Shown here piece by piece: positions 47,799 through 56,151 of a stretch of DNA of 64,000 bases (position 1 is its first letter; every line of letters begins with the position of its first letter). A model generated the notes under the pieces. The model did not search any database. It was not told where the DNA came from and saw nothing but the letters and a program-made list of their open reading frames with translations. Where the stretch lies: assembly GCA_019694315.1 (NCBI GenBank), contig JAIBCE010000004.1, positions 1 through 64,000 of the forward strand, read 5' to 3'. The stretch comes from Sandaracinaceae bacterium (GTDB lineage: Bacteria > Myxococcota_A > Polyangia > Polyangiales > Sandaracinaceae). The position numbers and the translations under genes were made by a program.

Positions 47799-50102
47799 AT
47801 GAACGACGACGACATCGTCAAGGAGTTCCTGGTCGAGAGCTACGAGAACCTCGACCAGCTCGATCAGCTCCTCGTGGAGCTCGAGGAGAATCCGACCTCG
47901 CGGGAGCGCCTCGCGAGCATCTTCCGCACGATCCACACGCTGAAGGGGACGAGCGGCTTCCTCGCGTTCCACAGGCTCGAGGCGATCGCCCACGTGGGCG
48001 AGAACCTCCTCAGCAAGCTGAGGGACGGAGAGCTCGCGCTCGATCAGCCGCGGACGAACGCGCTGCTCGCGATGGTGGACACGATCCGCCACCTGCTCCG
48101 CGCCATCGAGGCGACGGGTCAGGAGGATGATCGCGATCCGAGCGAGCTCGTCGCGCGGCTCACCGCGCTGACGGAGGCCACGCCGGTCGCTGCGCCGGTC
48201 GCCGCGCCTGCGCCGCGTACGGTGGCCCCGCGCAGCATCGCGCCTGCGCCCAAGGCGCCGAGCCTCGCTCCCAAGAGCGTCGCGCCGGTCCGCGCGCACG
48301 TGTCGGTCGCGCCTGCCGCGATCGGCGCGGCCAACGACCCTCATCCCGCGCACCCGGCAGCGCATCCAGGCAAGGAGGAGTCGGAGGAGGCCAGCGAGAC
48401 CAAGCGCGGCGCCGCCGACTCGAGCATCCGTGTCGACGTCCAGCTGCTCGATCGCCTGATGAACCTCGTCGGCGAGCTCGTGCTCGCGCGCAATCAGGTG
48501 CTGCAGGTCACGACGAACCTCGAGGACTCGGTCATCCAGGCCACCTCGCAGCGGCTGAACCTCGTCACGACCGAGCTGCAGGAAGGGATCATGAAGACGC
48601 GGATGCAGCCGATCGGCAGCATCTGGAACAAGTACCCGCGCGTCATCCGCGACCTCTCGGCCCAGTGCGGCAAGCAGATCCGTCTCGAGATGGAGGGCGC
48701 CGACACCGAGCTCGATCGCAGCATCCTCGAGGCGATCAAGGATCCGCTCACGCACGTGGTGCGCAACAGCGCCGACCACGGCATCGAGCGCCCCGAGGTG
48801 CGCTCGTCTCGCGGAAAGCCGAGCTATGGCACGCTGCGCCTGCGCGCGTTCCACGAGGGCGGCAAGGTCAACATCGAGATCTCCGACGACGGCGGCGGCA
48901 TCGACGTCGACCGCGTGCGCGAGAAGGCGATCGTCCGCGGCCTCGTGACGAAGGAGCGCGCCGCGGCCATGTCCGAGCGCGAGCTCACGCAGCTCATCTT
49001 CCTGCCCGGCTTCTCCACCGCAGAGAAGGTCTCGAACGTCTCGGGTCGCGGCGTCGGCATGGACGTCGTGCGCACCAACGTCGAGCGCATCGGCGGCACG
49101 ATCGATCTCTCGAGCCGCCGGGGCCAAGGGACCACGCTGCGCATCCGCATCCCGCTCACGCTCGCGATCGTCCCGGCCCTCGTCGTGGCCGCGGCCGGCG
49201 ACCGCTACGCGATCCCTCAGGTGAACCTGCTCGAGCTCGTCCGCCTCGAGGGCGAGCAAGCCAAGAACGCGCTCGACGATCTGCACGGCACGCGCGTCCT
49301 TCGCCTGCGCGGACAGCTCCTTCCCCTCGTGCGCCTGCGCGACGTGCTCGGCCTCGCTCCGCTCGACGAGGATCACGTGAACGTGGTGGTGCTCCAGGCC
49401 GACGACCGCGCCTTCGGTCTCGTGGTTGACGACATCAGCGACACCGAGGAGATCGTCGTCAAGCCGCTCGGCAAGGAGCTCAAGGGCCTGGGCGTGTACG
49501 CGGGGGCGACGATCATGGGTGACGGTCACATCGCGCTCATCCTCGACGTCCTCGGCATCGCCGAGCGCGCGGGCCTCGTCGACGAGGCGCGCGCCAAGAG
49601 CACGGTGGAGTCGGCCGACGCCGAGGCGCAGCGCTCCTCGACCACACAGCGCCTGCTCGTGTTCCGCGCGCCGAGCGGCGACCGGAGCGCGATCCCGCTC
49701 GATGCGGTCGCGCGCCTCGAGGAGCTCCGCTCCGACACCATCGAGCGAAGCGGTCACGACGAGGTGGTGCAGTACCGCGGCGAGCTGCTGCCGATCATCC
49801 GGCTACCCGGCGACACCGGGAACGATCCGGAGGTCCTGCACGTGGTCGTGTGCGCGCACCAGAGCCAGCTCGTGGGCATGGTCGTCGGGCAGATCGAAGA
49901 CATCGTCGAGCAGGAGCTCGAGATGTACGGCGCGACGCGCTCGGGGACGCGCACTGGCTGCGCGGTCGTGCAGGGCAAGGTCACGTCGATCCTCGACGTC
50001 CCCACGATCGTGCAGAGCGCAGACATCGGCCTCGTGCGGCTTCGCCCCGTGGCCGATGTCCAACCGGGCGCCCTCGGCGTCCACACCGCCCGCGCGGCCT
50101 GA
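47799..50102 (+). CDS. cheA: Chemotaxis-type histidine kinase CheA with tandem CheW-like domains
   Basis: 767 residues from ATG 47799. HPt (1-110) with His46 in TIHTLKGTSGF; Ala/Pro-rich linker (125-200); dimerisation helix pair (about 210-270, VQLLDRLMNLVGELVLARNQ); HATPase with HVVRNSADHGIE, DDGGGID and GFSTAEKVSNVSGRGVGMDV. Then two CheW-like domains in a row, about 465-605 and 625-750, where most CheA have one. I see no CheY-binding P2 domain of normal length. Starts an operon with cheW, receptor, cheY, cheB, cheR and two cheX-like genes. Confidence 0.95.
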   Translation: MNDDDIVKEFLVESYENLDQLDQLLVELEENPTSRERLASIFRTIHTLKGTSGFLAFHRLEAIAHVGENLLSKLRDGELALDQPRTNALLAMVDTIRHLLRAIEATGQEDDRDPSELVARLTALTEATPVAAPVAAPAPRTVAPRSIAPAPKAPSLAPKSVAPVRAHVSVAPAAIGAANDPHPAHPAAHPGKEESEEASETKRGAADSSIRVDVQLLDRLMNLVGELVLARNQVLQVTTNLEDSVIQATSQRLNLVTTELQEGIMKTRMQPIGSIWNKYPRVIRDLSAQCGKQIRLEMEGADTELDRSILEAIKDPLTHVVRNSADHGIERPEVRSSRGKPSYGTLRLRAFHEGGKVNIEISDDGGGIDVDRVREKAIVRGLVTKERAAAMSERELTQLIFLPGFSTAEKVSNVSGRGVGMDVVRTNVERIGGTIDLSSRRGQGTTLRIRIPLTLAIVPALVVAAAGDRYAIPQVNLLELVRLEGEQAKNALDDLHGTRVLRLRGQLLPLVRLRDVLGLAPLDEDHVNVVVLQADDRAFGLVVDDISDTEEIVVKPLGKELKGLGVYAGATIMGDGHIALILDVLGIAERAGLVDEARAKSTVESADAEAQRSSTTQRLLVFRAPSGDRSAIPLDAVARLEELRSDTIERSGHDEVVQYRGELLPIIRLPGDTGNDPEVLHVVVCAHQSQLVGMVVGQIEDIVEQELEMYGATRSGTRTGCAVVQGKVTSILDVPTIVQSADIGLVRLRPVADVQPGALGVHTARAA

Positions 50103-50114
50103 GAGGAGCGTCCC

Positions 50115-50546
50115 ATGGCGAGCATCCAGATGTGCACGTTCACGCTCGATCGCTACCTCTTCGGCGTCGATGTCCGGCAGGTACAAGAGGTGCTGCGCAC
50201 GCAGCCGATGACGCGGGTGCCCCTGGCCCCCTCGCTCGTGCGCGGGCTCATCAACCTGCGCGGTCAGATCGTGACCGCCTTCGATCTGCGCGAGCGCCTC
50301 GATCTCCCCAGGCGTGACGAGCACGCGCAGCCGGTGAACGTGGTGCTCCGTCGCGACGATGGCGCGGTCGCGCTGCTCGTCGACGACATCGGCGACGTCG
50401 TCGAGATCGACGAGGCCAAGCTCGAGCGACCCCCGCACACGCTGCGCGGTCCTGCGGCCGAGGTGGTGCGCTGGGTCGTGCAGCGCCCGGGCGCGCTGCT
50501 CTGCGTGATGGACACCGCGCGCGCCACCGGCGCCGTGGGCGAGTGA
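50115..50546 (+). CDS. cheW: CheW-like coupling protein
   Basis: 143 residues, a single CheW domain: CTFTLDRYLFGVDVRQVQEV, PSLVRGLINLRGQIVTAFDL (the conserved NLRG core) and LLVDDIGDVVEI. Links the receptor to CheA. Lies 12 bp after cheA with a GAGAGGAG ribosome site. Confidence 0.95.
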   Translation: MASIQMCTFTLDRYLFGVDVRQVQEVLRTQPMTRVPLAPSLVRGLINLRGQIVTAFDLRERLDLPRRDEHAQPVNVVLRRDDGAVALLVDDIGDVVEIDEAKLERPPHTLRGPAAEVVRWVVQRPGALLCVMDTARATGAVGE

Positions 50547-50609
50547 GCCGCGGGTGAGTGGGCCCGCGAACGAGATCAACGAGCCAAGGGACCAGCGAAA
50601 GGGAAGACG

Positions 50610-52439
50610 ATGACCGACACGAACGATGCGATCGGAAGCGGCAACGGAAACGCGCTCCGCGAGGGCGCGACGCCTCGCGGGCGCAAGGGCGCTGGGCCCG
50701 CGCGAGACGCCGCTCCGAAGATGTCGAGCACCGTCGCGACGGCGTACCGCGCGATGGTCGAGAACGCCCCCATCAACGTGATCGTCATCGATCGCGAGAT
50801 GGTCATTCGCTACGCGAACGCGCAGTCGATCTCGACCCTGCGCCGACTCGAGCAGTACCTCCCCATCCGCGCGGAGCAACTCATCGGCAACACGGTCGAC
50901 ATCTTCCACAAGAACCCGGCGCACCAGCGACGCCTCCTCAGCGATCGCTCGCGCCTGCCTCACACGGCCCGCATCCAGGTGGGCCCCGAGCACCTCGAGC
51001 TCCGCGTCGTTGCGATCGAGGACGAGGGCGCCTACGTCGGCGCGATGCTGACCTGGGACATCGTCACCGAGAAGGTGCGCTCCGAGGCCGAGGTCGCTCG
51101 TCAGGCCTCGATGCTCGAGAACCTCCCGATCAACCTCATGTACTGCGATCGGGAGCTGATCATCCGCTATCAGAACCCGGCGTCGGCCAACACGCTGCGG
51201 ACGCTCCAGCAGTACCTGCCCGTCCGGGTGGATCAGATCGTCGGCCAGTCGGTCGATGTCTTCCACAAGAACCCGATGCACCAGCGGCGCCTCCTGGGCG
51301 ACCCGTCGAACCTCCCGCACGCCGCGAACATCCAGGTCGGTCCCGAGACGCTGCGGCTCAACGTCAGCGCGGTGCGTGACGGACAAGGCGCCTACGTCGG
51401 CGCGATGGTCACCTGGGAGCTCATCACCGAGAAGATCCACAACGAGCGCAAGCTCGCGGAGGCGCAGGAGCGCGAGCGCGCCGTCGCGCGCGAGCTCACC
51501 GAGAAGGTCGACTCCATCCTCTCGGTGGTGTCGTCGGCTGCTTCCGGCGATCTCACGCGCAACATCGACGTGAAGGGCACCGACGCCGTGGGCCGCATGG
51601 GCGAGGAGCTCCAGCGCTTCTTCGTCGACCTCCGCAGGAGCATCACGCAGATCGGCGCCAACGCGACCTCGCTCGCCGCCGCGGGCGAAGAGCTCACCGC
51701 GGTGAGCCAGCAGATGAGCGCGAACGCCGAGGAGACGGCCACGCAGGCCAAGGTCGTCACCAACCTCTCCGGCGACGTCTCGAAGAACCTCCAGACCGTC
51801 GCGGCCTCGACCGAGGAGATGACGGCGAGCATCCGTGAGATCGCCAAGAACGCGAGCGAAGCGGCGCGCGTCGCCTCCCAGGCGGTCAGGGCCGCGCAGA
51901 GCACGAACGCCACGGTCGCCAAGCTCGGCGAGAGCAGCGCCGACATCGGCAAGGTCATCAAGGTGATCACCTCGATCGCCCAGCAGACGAACCTCCTCGC
52001 CCTCAACGCGACCATCGAGGCTGCGCGCGCCGGTGAGGCGGGCAAGGGCTTCGCCGTCGTCGCGAACGAGGTGAAGGAGCTCGCGAAGGCCACCGCGAAG
52101 GCCACCGAGGACATCAGCCAGAAGATCGAGACGATCCAGACGGACACGCGCGGCGCCGTCGACGCCATCTCGCAGATCGGCACGATCATCACGCAGATCA
52201 GCGACATCCAGACCACGATCGCGAGCGCCGTCGAGGAACAGACGGCCACCACCAACGAGATGAACCGCAACATCGTCGCGGCGGCGCGCGGCAGCGCGGA
52301 GATCTCGGAGAACGTCCAGGGCGTGGCGCAGGCCGCGACGGAGACCACCACGGGCGCCGCCGACACGGATCGCGCCGCCAGCGAGCTCGCCCGCATGGCC
52401 TCCGAGCTCCAGGGCCTCGTGGGTCGGTTCAAGGTCTGA
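50610..52439 (+). CDS. Soluble methyl-accepting receptor with two PAS-like domains
   Basis: 609 residues, no membrane helix, so a cytosolic receptor. Two similar PAS-like domains (about 44-155 and 168-282) share [20 protein letters not shown] / [20 protein letters not shown] and the HKNPxHQRRLL stretch with IQVGPE, so they arose by duplication. A HAMP-like stretch (about 300-345, [20 protein letters not shown]) leads to the signalling coiled coil with hairpin tip [20 protein letters not shown] and [18 protein letters not shown]. Adaptation Glu/Gln pairs are present in both arms. The PAS pair may bind haem, flavin or a small ligand, which cannot be told from sequence. Confidence 0.94.
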   Translation: MTDTNDAIGSGNGNALREGATPRGRKGAGPARDAAPKMSSTVATAYRAMVENAPINVIVIDREMVIRYANAQSISTLRRLEQYLPIRAEQLIGNTVDIFHKNPAHQRRLLSDRSRLPHTARIQVGPEHLELRVVAIEDEGAYVGAMLTWDIVTEKVRSEAEVARQASMLENLPINLMYCDRELIIRYQNPASANTLRTLQQYLPVRVDQIVGQSVDVFHKNPMHQRRLLGDPSNLPHAANIQVGPETLRLNVSAVRDGQGAYVGAMVTWELITEKIHNERKLAEAQERERAVARELTEKVDSILSVVSSAASGDLTRNIDVKGTDAVGRMGEELQRFFVDLRRSITQIGANATSLAAAGEELTAVSQQMSANAEETATQAKVVTNLSGDVSKNLQTVAASTEEMTASIREIAKNASEAARVASQAVRAAQSTNATVAKLGESSADIGKVIKVITSIAQQTNLLALNATIEAARAGEAGKGFAVVANEVKELAKATAKATEDISQKIETIQTDTRGAVDAISQIGTIITQISDIQTTIASAVEEQTATTNEMNRNIVAAARGSAEISENVQGVAQAATETTTGAADTDRAASELARMASELQGLVGRFKV

Positions 52440-52492
52440 CGCGACCGCGAGCCCTCAAGTTCCACACGTGATCTGCCGCACCCGAGGAAACC

Positions 52493-52864
52493 ATGAGCCA
52501 CGCCCTCGTCGTCGATGACTCCCGCGCCATGCGCGCGATTCTCAGCAAGCAGCTCAAGTCGCTCGGCTTCGACGTGCTCGAAGCAGAGCACGGTGAGCAG
52601 GCGCTCGAGCGCATCGCGAGCGCGCCGAGCATGCCAGTCCTGGCGCTCGTGGACTGGAACATGCCACGCATGAACGGCATCGAGTTCATCAAGGCGGTCC
52701 GCAACCGCCGTGACCTGGACAAGATGCGCCTCATGATGGTCACCACCGAGACCGAGCTGTCTCAGGTGAAGACCGCGCTCGAGGCGGGGGCGAACGAATA
52801 CATGATGAAGCCGTTCACCCCCGACGCGCTGCTCTCCAAGCTCAACACCATGGGCTTGCCATGA
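52493..52864 (+). CDS. cheY: CheY-like single-domain response regulator
   Basis: 123 residues, one receiver domain: VVDDS acidic pair, phospho-Asp54 in LVDWNMPRMNG, Thr in MVTTET and Lys in MMKPF. ATGA overlap with cheB downstream. It is nearly the same length and layout as the broken receiver at 55294-55664. Confidence 0.94.
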   Translation: MSHALVVDDSRAMRAILSKQLKSLGFDVLEAEHGEQALERIASAPSMPVLALVDWNMPRMNGIEFIKAVRNRRDLDKMRLMMVTTETELSQVKTALEAGANEYMMKPFTPDALLSKLNTMGLP

Positions 52865-53988
52865 GCACCCGGGTTCGCGTGCTGCTCGCCGACGACTCGG
52901 TCGTGGTGCGGCGCGCGCTCGCCAAGGCTCTCGAGAGCGACCCCGACTTCGAGGTGGTCGCGACCCTCGCCAACGGCGTGCAGGCGCTGGCGAGGCTCGA
53001 GACCACGAAGGTCGACGCGGTCGTGCTCGACATCGAGATGCCCGAGCTCGACGGCCTCGAGACACTGCGCCGGATCCGCGCGAAGTGGCCTCTTCTGCCG
53101 GTGATCATGTGCTCGACGCTCACGGAGCGGGGCGCCACGGTCACCATCGAGGCCCTCTCGCTCGGCGCCACCGACTACGTCACCAAGCCAGCCCAGGCCT
53201 CGAGCTACGCCGAGGCCCTCGCCGGGCTCCGCGAGGAGCTCGTCCGCAAGATCCGCGCGGTCGTGTGCCCGACGCGGCCGAGCATCCGGCCGCTCCGCAC
53301 CGCCTCGGCGCCTCCTGCGACGCCTCCGCCCGTGGTGGCCGCTCCGCCAGCACGCCAGCAGCGCCCCGAGATCCTCGCGATCGGGTGCTCCACGGGCGGC
53401 CCCAACGCCCTCATCGACTTCTGGCGAGGGATCCCTCGCACCTTCCCGTTTCCCATCGTGCTGGTGCAGCACATGCCGCCCGTGTTCACACGGATGCTCG
53501 CAGAGCGCCTCACCGCGCTCGGGGGTGTGCCGGTGAAGGAGGGCGCCGAGGGAGAGCGCCTCGAGCCCGGACAGGCACGCATCGCTCCCGGCGGCTTCCA
53601 CATGGAGCTCTTCCGTCAGGGCGAGCTGGTGAAGATCCACCTCCACGAGGGGCCGCCCGAGAATTCCTGTCGCCCTGCGGCGGACGTCCTCTTCCGATCG
53701 GTCGCGCGCGTCTACGGCCCCAAGGCCTATGGCGTCGTCATGACCGGAATGGGTCAAGACGCGCTGGTCGGAAGCCGAGCGATCGTCGATGCCGGTGGCG
53801 CCGTCCTCGCCCAGGACGAAGCGACCAGCGTGGTCTGGGGCATGCCGGGCTTCGTGGCCCGCGCAGGCCTCGCGCGCGAGGTGCTCCCGCTCGCGCAGCT
53901 CGCTCCCGCCGTCTCCCGCGCATTCCTCGGGACGGCCGGGCGCAGCGACCGAATGAATCCACTCCTGCCTCCCACGAAGGCCGCATGA
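52861..53988 (+). CDS. cheB: CheB protein-glutamate methylesterase
   Basis: 375 residues. Receiver with phospho-Asp57 in VVLDIEMPELDG, linker, then the methylesterase domain with the catalytic triad Ser177 (IGCSTGG), His204 (VQHMPP) and Asp300 (MTGMGQD). Removes methyl groups from receptor glutamates. Overlaps cheY and cheR by 4 bp at either end. Confidence 0.96.
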   Translation: MSTRVRVLLADDSVVVRRALAKALESDPDFEVVATLANGVQALARLETTKVDAVVLDIEMPELDGLETLRRIRAKWPLLPVIMCSTLTERGATVTIEALSLGATDYVTKPAQASSYAEALAGLREELVRKIRAVVCPTRPSIRPLRTASAPPATPPPVVAAPPARQQRPEILAIGCSTGGPNALIDFWRGIPRTFPFPIVLVQHMPPVFTRMLAERLTALGGVPVKEGAEGERLEPGQARIAPGGFHMELFRQGELVKIHLHEGPPENSCRPAADVLFRSVARVYGPKAYGVVMTGMGQDALVGSRAIVDAGGAVLAQDEATSVVWGMPGFVARAGLAREVLPLAQLAPAVSRAFLGTAGRSDRMNPLLPPTKAA

Positions 53989-54806
53989 CCCTCCAAGAGT
54001 CCGATTTCGCGTTCGTCCGAGACTTCGTTCTCTCGCGCTCGGCCATCGTGCTCGAGCAAGGGAAGGAGTATCTCGTCGAGGCCCGCTTGGCGCCGGTGGC
54101 GCGCGACGCAGGCCTCTCGGGGATTCCCGCCCTCGTCGAGCAGCTCAGGCGTCAGCCCTCGGGTGCGCTCGCGACGCGCGTCGTCGAGGCGATGACCACG
54201 AACGAGACGAGCTTCTTCCGGGACTCGCACCCGTTCGATGCGCTCAAGTCGACCATCATTCCCACTCTGCTCGAGCGCAACCGCGCCGATCGGACCATCA
54301 ACATCTGGTCGGCCGCCTGCTCGACGGGGCAAGAGCCCTACACCATCGCGATGACGCTGCGAGAGAACTTCCCACAGCTCGACTCGTGGAAGGTCCGCAT
54401 CGTCGCCACCGACCTCGCCGAGCACGTGCTCGATCGGGCGCGGGCAGGGCGCTATCGGCAGCTCGAGGTGAACCGAGGCCTGCCGGCCCTCTACCTCACC
54501 AAGTACTTCACGCGACATGGCCTGGACTGGGAGGTCACGCCCGCGCTCAAGCAGTGGACCGAATTCCGCCAGCTGAACCTGATTGGGGACTGGGGCGTCA
54601 TGCCTCGCTTCGACGTCGTGTTCCTGCGGAACGTCCTCATCTATTTCGATCTGGACACCAAGCGGAAGATCCTTGGTAAAGTCCGCCGAACCATGTCCCG
54701 GGATGGATGGTTGTTCCTCGGGAGCGCGGAGACGACGTTGAACATCGACGAGGCATTCCGCCGCGTGCACGCCGATCGTGGCCACGCTTACCAGAACGCC
54801 GCCTGA
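53985..54806 (+). CDS. cheR: CheR protein-glutamate methyltransferase
   Basis: 273 residues from ATG 53985, which overlaps the cheB stop. N-terminal helical domain, then TNETSFFRD, the SAM-binding IWSAACSTGQEPYTIAM, and FDVVFLRNVLIYFD. Methylates receptor glutamates using S-adenosylmethionine. With CheB it completes an adaptation pair for the soluble receptor. Confidence 0.96.
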   Translation: MTLQESDFAFVRDFVLSRSAIVLEQGKEYLVEARLAPVARDAGLSGIPALVEQLRRQPSGALATRVVEAMTTNETSFFRDSHPFDALKSTIIPTLLERNRADRTINIWSAACSTGQEPYTIAMTLRENFPQLDSWKVRIVATDLAEHVLDRARAGRYRQLEVNRGLPALYLTKYFTRHGLDWEVTPALKQWTEFRQLNLIGDWGVMPRFDVVFLRNVLIYFDLDTKRKILGKVRRTMSRDGWLFLGSAETTLNIDEAFRRVHADRGHAYQNAA

Positions 54807-54817
54807 TCGGAGGGACC

Positions 54818-55270
54818 ATGAGTGATCAACCTGCCATCGAGCTCGAGTCCGTGATCGAGGTGACCCAGGCGGTGTGCGAGTCGCTGCTCGGAGACTATGC
54901 CGAGCCGCGGCCCGCCACGAGCCCGCCACCACCACCTTCGGATGACGACCTGGTCGCCTGGGTCACCATCTCCGGAGCATGGACCGGAAAGGTCGCGGTG
55001 CGTCTGTCGCCCGCGCTCGCCACCCGCCTCGCCCGCGAGATCATGGAGGTCGACCCCCACTCCACGGACGATCTCGAGGTGCGTGACGTCGCGGGGGAGG
55101 TCGCGAACATGATCGGCGGAAACCTGAAGGCGCTGCTCCCGGAGCCCTGCCGACTGTCTCTGCCGAAGGTCTCTCACGAGCGTCCCTCCTCCGAGGAGGA
55201 GGAGGGGGTGGTGCAGAGGTTCGCCATCGGGGCCGATACGTTCGAAGTCACGGTGAAGAGCGCTGCCTGA
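54818..55270 (+). CDS. CheX-like chemotaxis phosphatase
   Basis: 150 residues from ATG 54818 (CGGAGGGA upstream). One CheX-type domain, with E94 and N97 in GEVANMIGGN forming the ExxN pair that attacks CheY-P. A Pro-rich loop (about 32-42) interrupts the first strands. Expected to remove phosphate from one of the CheY proteins beside it. Confidence 0.82.
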   Translation: MSDQPAIELESVIEVTQAVCESLLGDYAEPRPATSPPPPPSDDDLVAWVTISGAWTGKVAVRLSPALATRLAREIMEVDPHSTDDLEVRDVAGEVANMIGGNLKALLPEPCRLSLPKVSHERPSSEEEEGVVQRFAIGADTFEVTVKSAA

Positions 55271-55293
55271 GCAGCATTCGGGAGGAGGTCGCC

Positions 55294-55664
55294 ATGAAGG
55301 TGCTCATCGTCGATGACAGCAAGGCCATGCGCATGATCGTGACGCGCACGCTCCGCCAGGCAGGCTATGGCGGCGCGACATCAAGGAGGCCGAGAACGGC
55401 GCACAGGCGCTCGTCGCGATCCGCGCCGACAAGCCCGATCTCGTGCTCTGTGACTGGAACATGCCCGAGATGAGCGGCATCGAGCTCCTGTCCACGTTGA
55501 ATCAGCAGGGGCCCAAGGTACGCTTCGGCTTCGTGACCTCCGAAGGAACGGACTCGATGCGCGAGCGGGCGCGGCAGGAAGGGGCTCTCTTCCTCATCGC
55601 GAAGCCGTTCACCGCCGAGTCATTCTCCTCAGCGCTCTCACCCGTGCTCGGACCCCCGTCATGA
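55294..55664 (+). pseudogene. Second CheY-like receiver, broken by a one-base frameshift
   Basis: ATG 55294 follows a strong GGAGGAGG. The first frame reads VLIVDDSKAMRMIVTRTLRQ and AGYGG, then falls out of frame and stops. From base 55377 the next frame resumes exactly where expected: DIKEAENGAQALVAI, LVLCDWNMPEMSG with the phospho-Asp, FVTSEG and AKPFTAESF. One missing base within 55371-55377 (a GGCGGCGCG run) accounts for it; restoring it gives 123 residues, identical in length to the intact CheY at 52493. All phosphorylation residues survive, so this may be a sequencing error or a very recent mutation. Confidence 0.85.
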
Positions 55665-56131
55665 AGCTCCCGCCCGCCGAGGCCGTCTCTCACATGCTCA
55701 CCGACCTCCTGGGTCGAGCCTGCATCGCGAGATCGACTGCCAAACCGGGCTTCGCCGATCAGGGCATCATCGGCGTACTCGTCAACCGTGCGGGCGAGAC
55801 CAAGGCGCTCACGTTCAGTGATCGGTCCTTCGTCTCGTTGACCGGCGCGGCGCTCGCGCTCATCCCGAGGACGGTGGCGGAAGAGGCGGTGAAGAAGGGC
55901 GTCATCCCGCCGAGCATCCTGGAGAACCACCAGGAGATCATCAACATCGCCACCACGCTCTTCAACGCGATCCACTCCGACGCCGAGCATCTCAAGCTCG
56001 GTCCGACCGTGGCGACGGGCCCGGCGTGTCCCCAGGCGCTCCGCACCTTCCTCGTGAAGCCCGCGGCGCGGCTCGACCTCGAGGTCGAGATCACGGGCTA
56101 CGGCACGGGCAAGCTCTCTCTCCTCGTGTGA
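55661..56131 (+). CDS. CheX/CheC-like protein
   Basis: 156 residues; ATG overlaps the stop of the preceding receiver (ATGA). CheC/CheX-like fold suggested by the helix ENHQEIINIATTLFNAI, with E92 and N95 as an ExxN pair, preceded by TGAALALIPRTVAEEAVKKG. Less typical than the CheX at 54818. It is the last gene of the chemosensory operon and is convergent with the hydrolase gene. Confidence 0.72.
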   Translation: MKLPPAEAVSHMLTDLLGRACIARSTAKPGFADQGIIGVLVNRAGETKALTFSDRSFVSLTGAALALIPRTVAEEAVKKGVIPPSILENHQEIINIATTLFNAIHSDAEHLKLGPTVATGPACPQALRTFLVKPAARLDLEVEITGYGTGKLSLLV

Positions 56132-56151
56132 TCGCGAGCGTCGCTCTCGCC

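Noticed and set aside
46926-49757. 943-codon minus-strand frame containing the response regulator
   Set aside because: The part beyond 47540 is antisense to cheA and low-complexity; the regulator has its own ATG and ribosome site at 47540.
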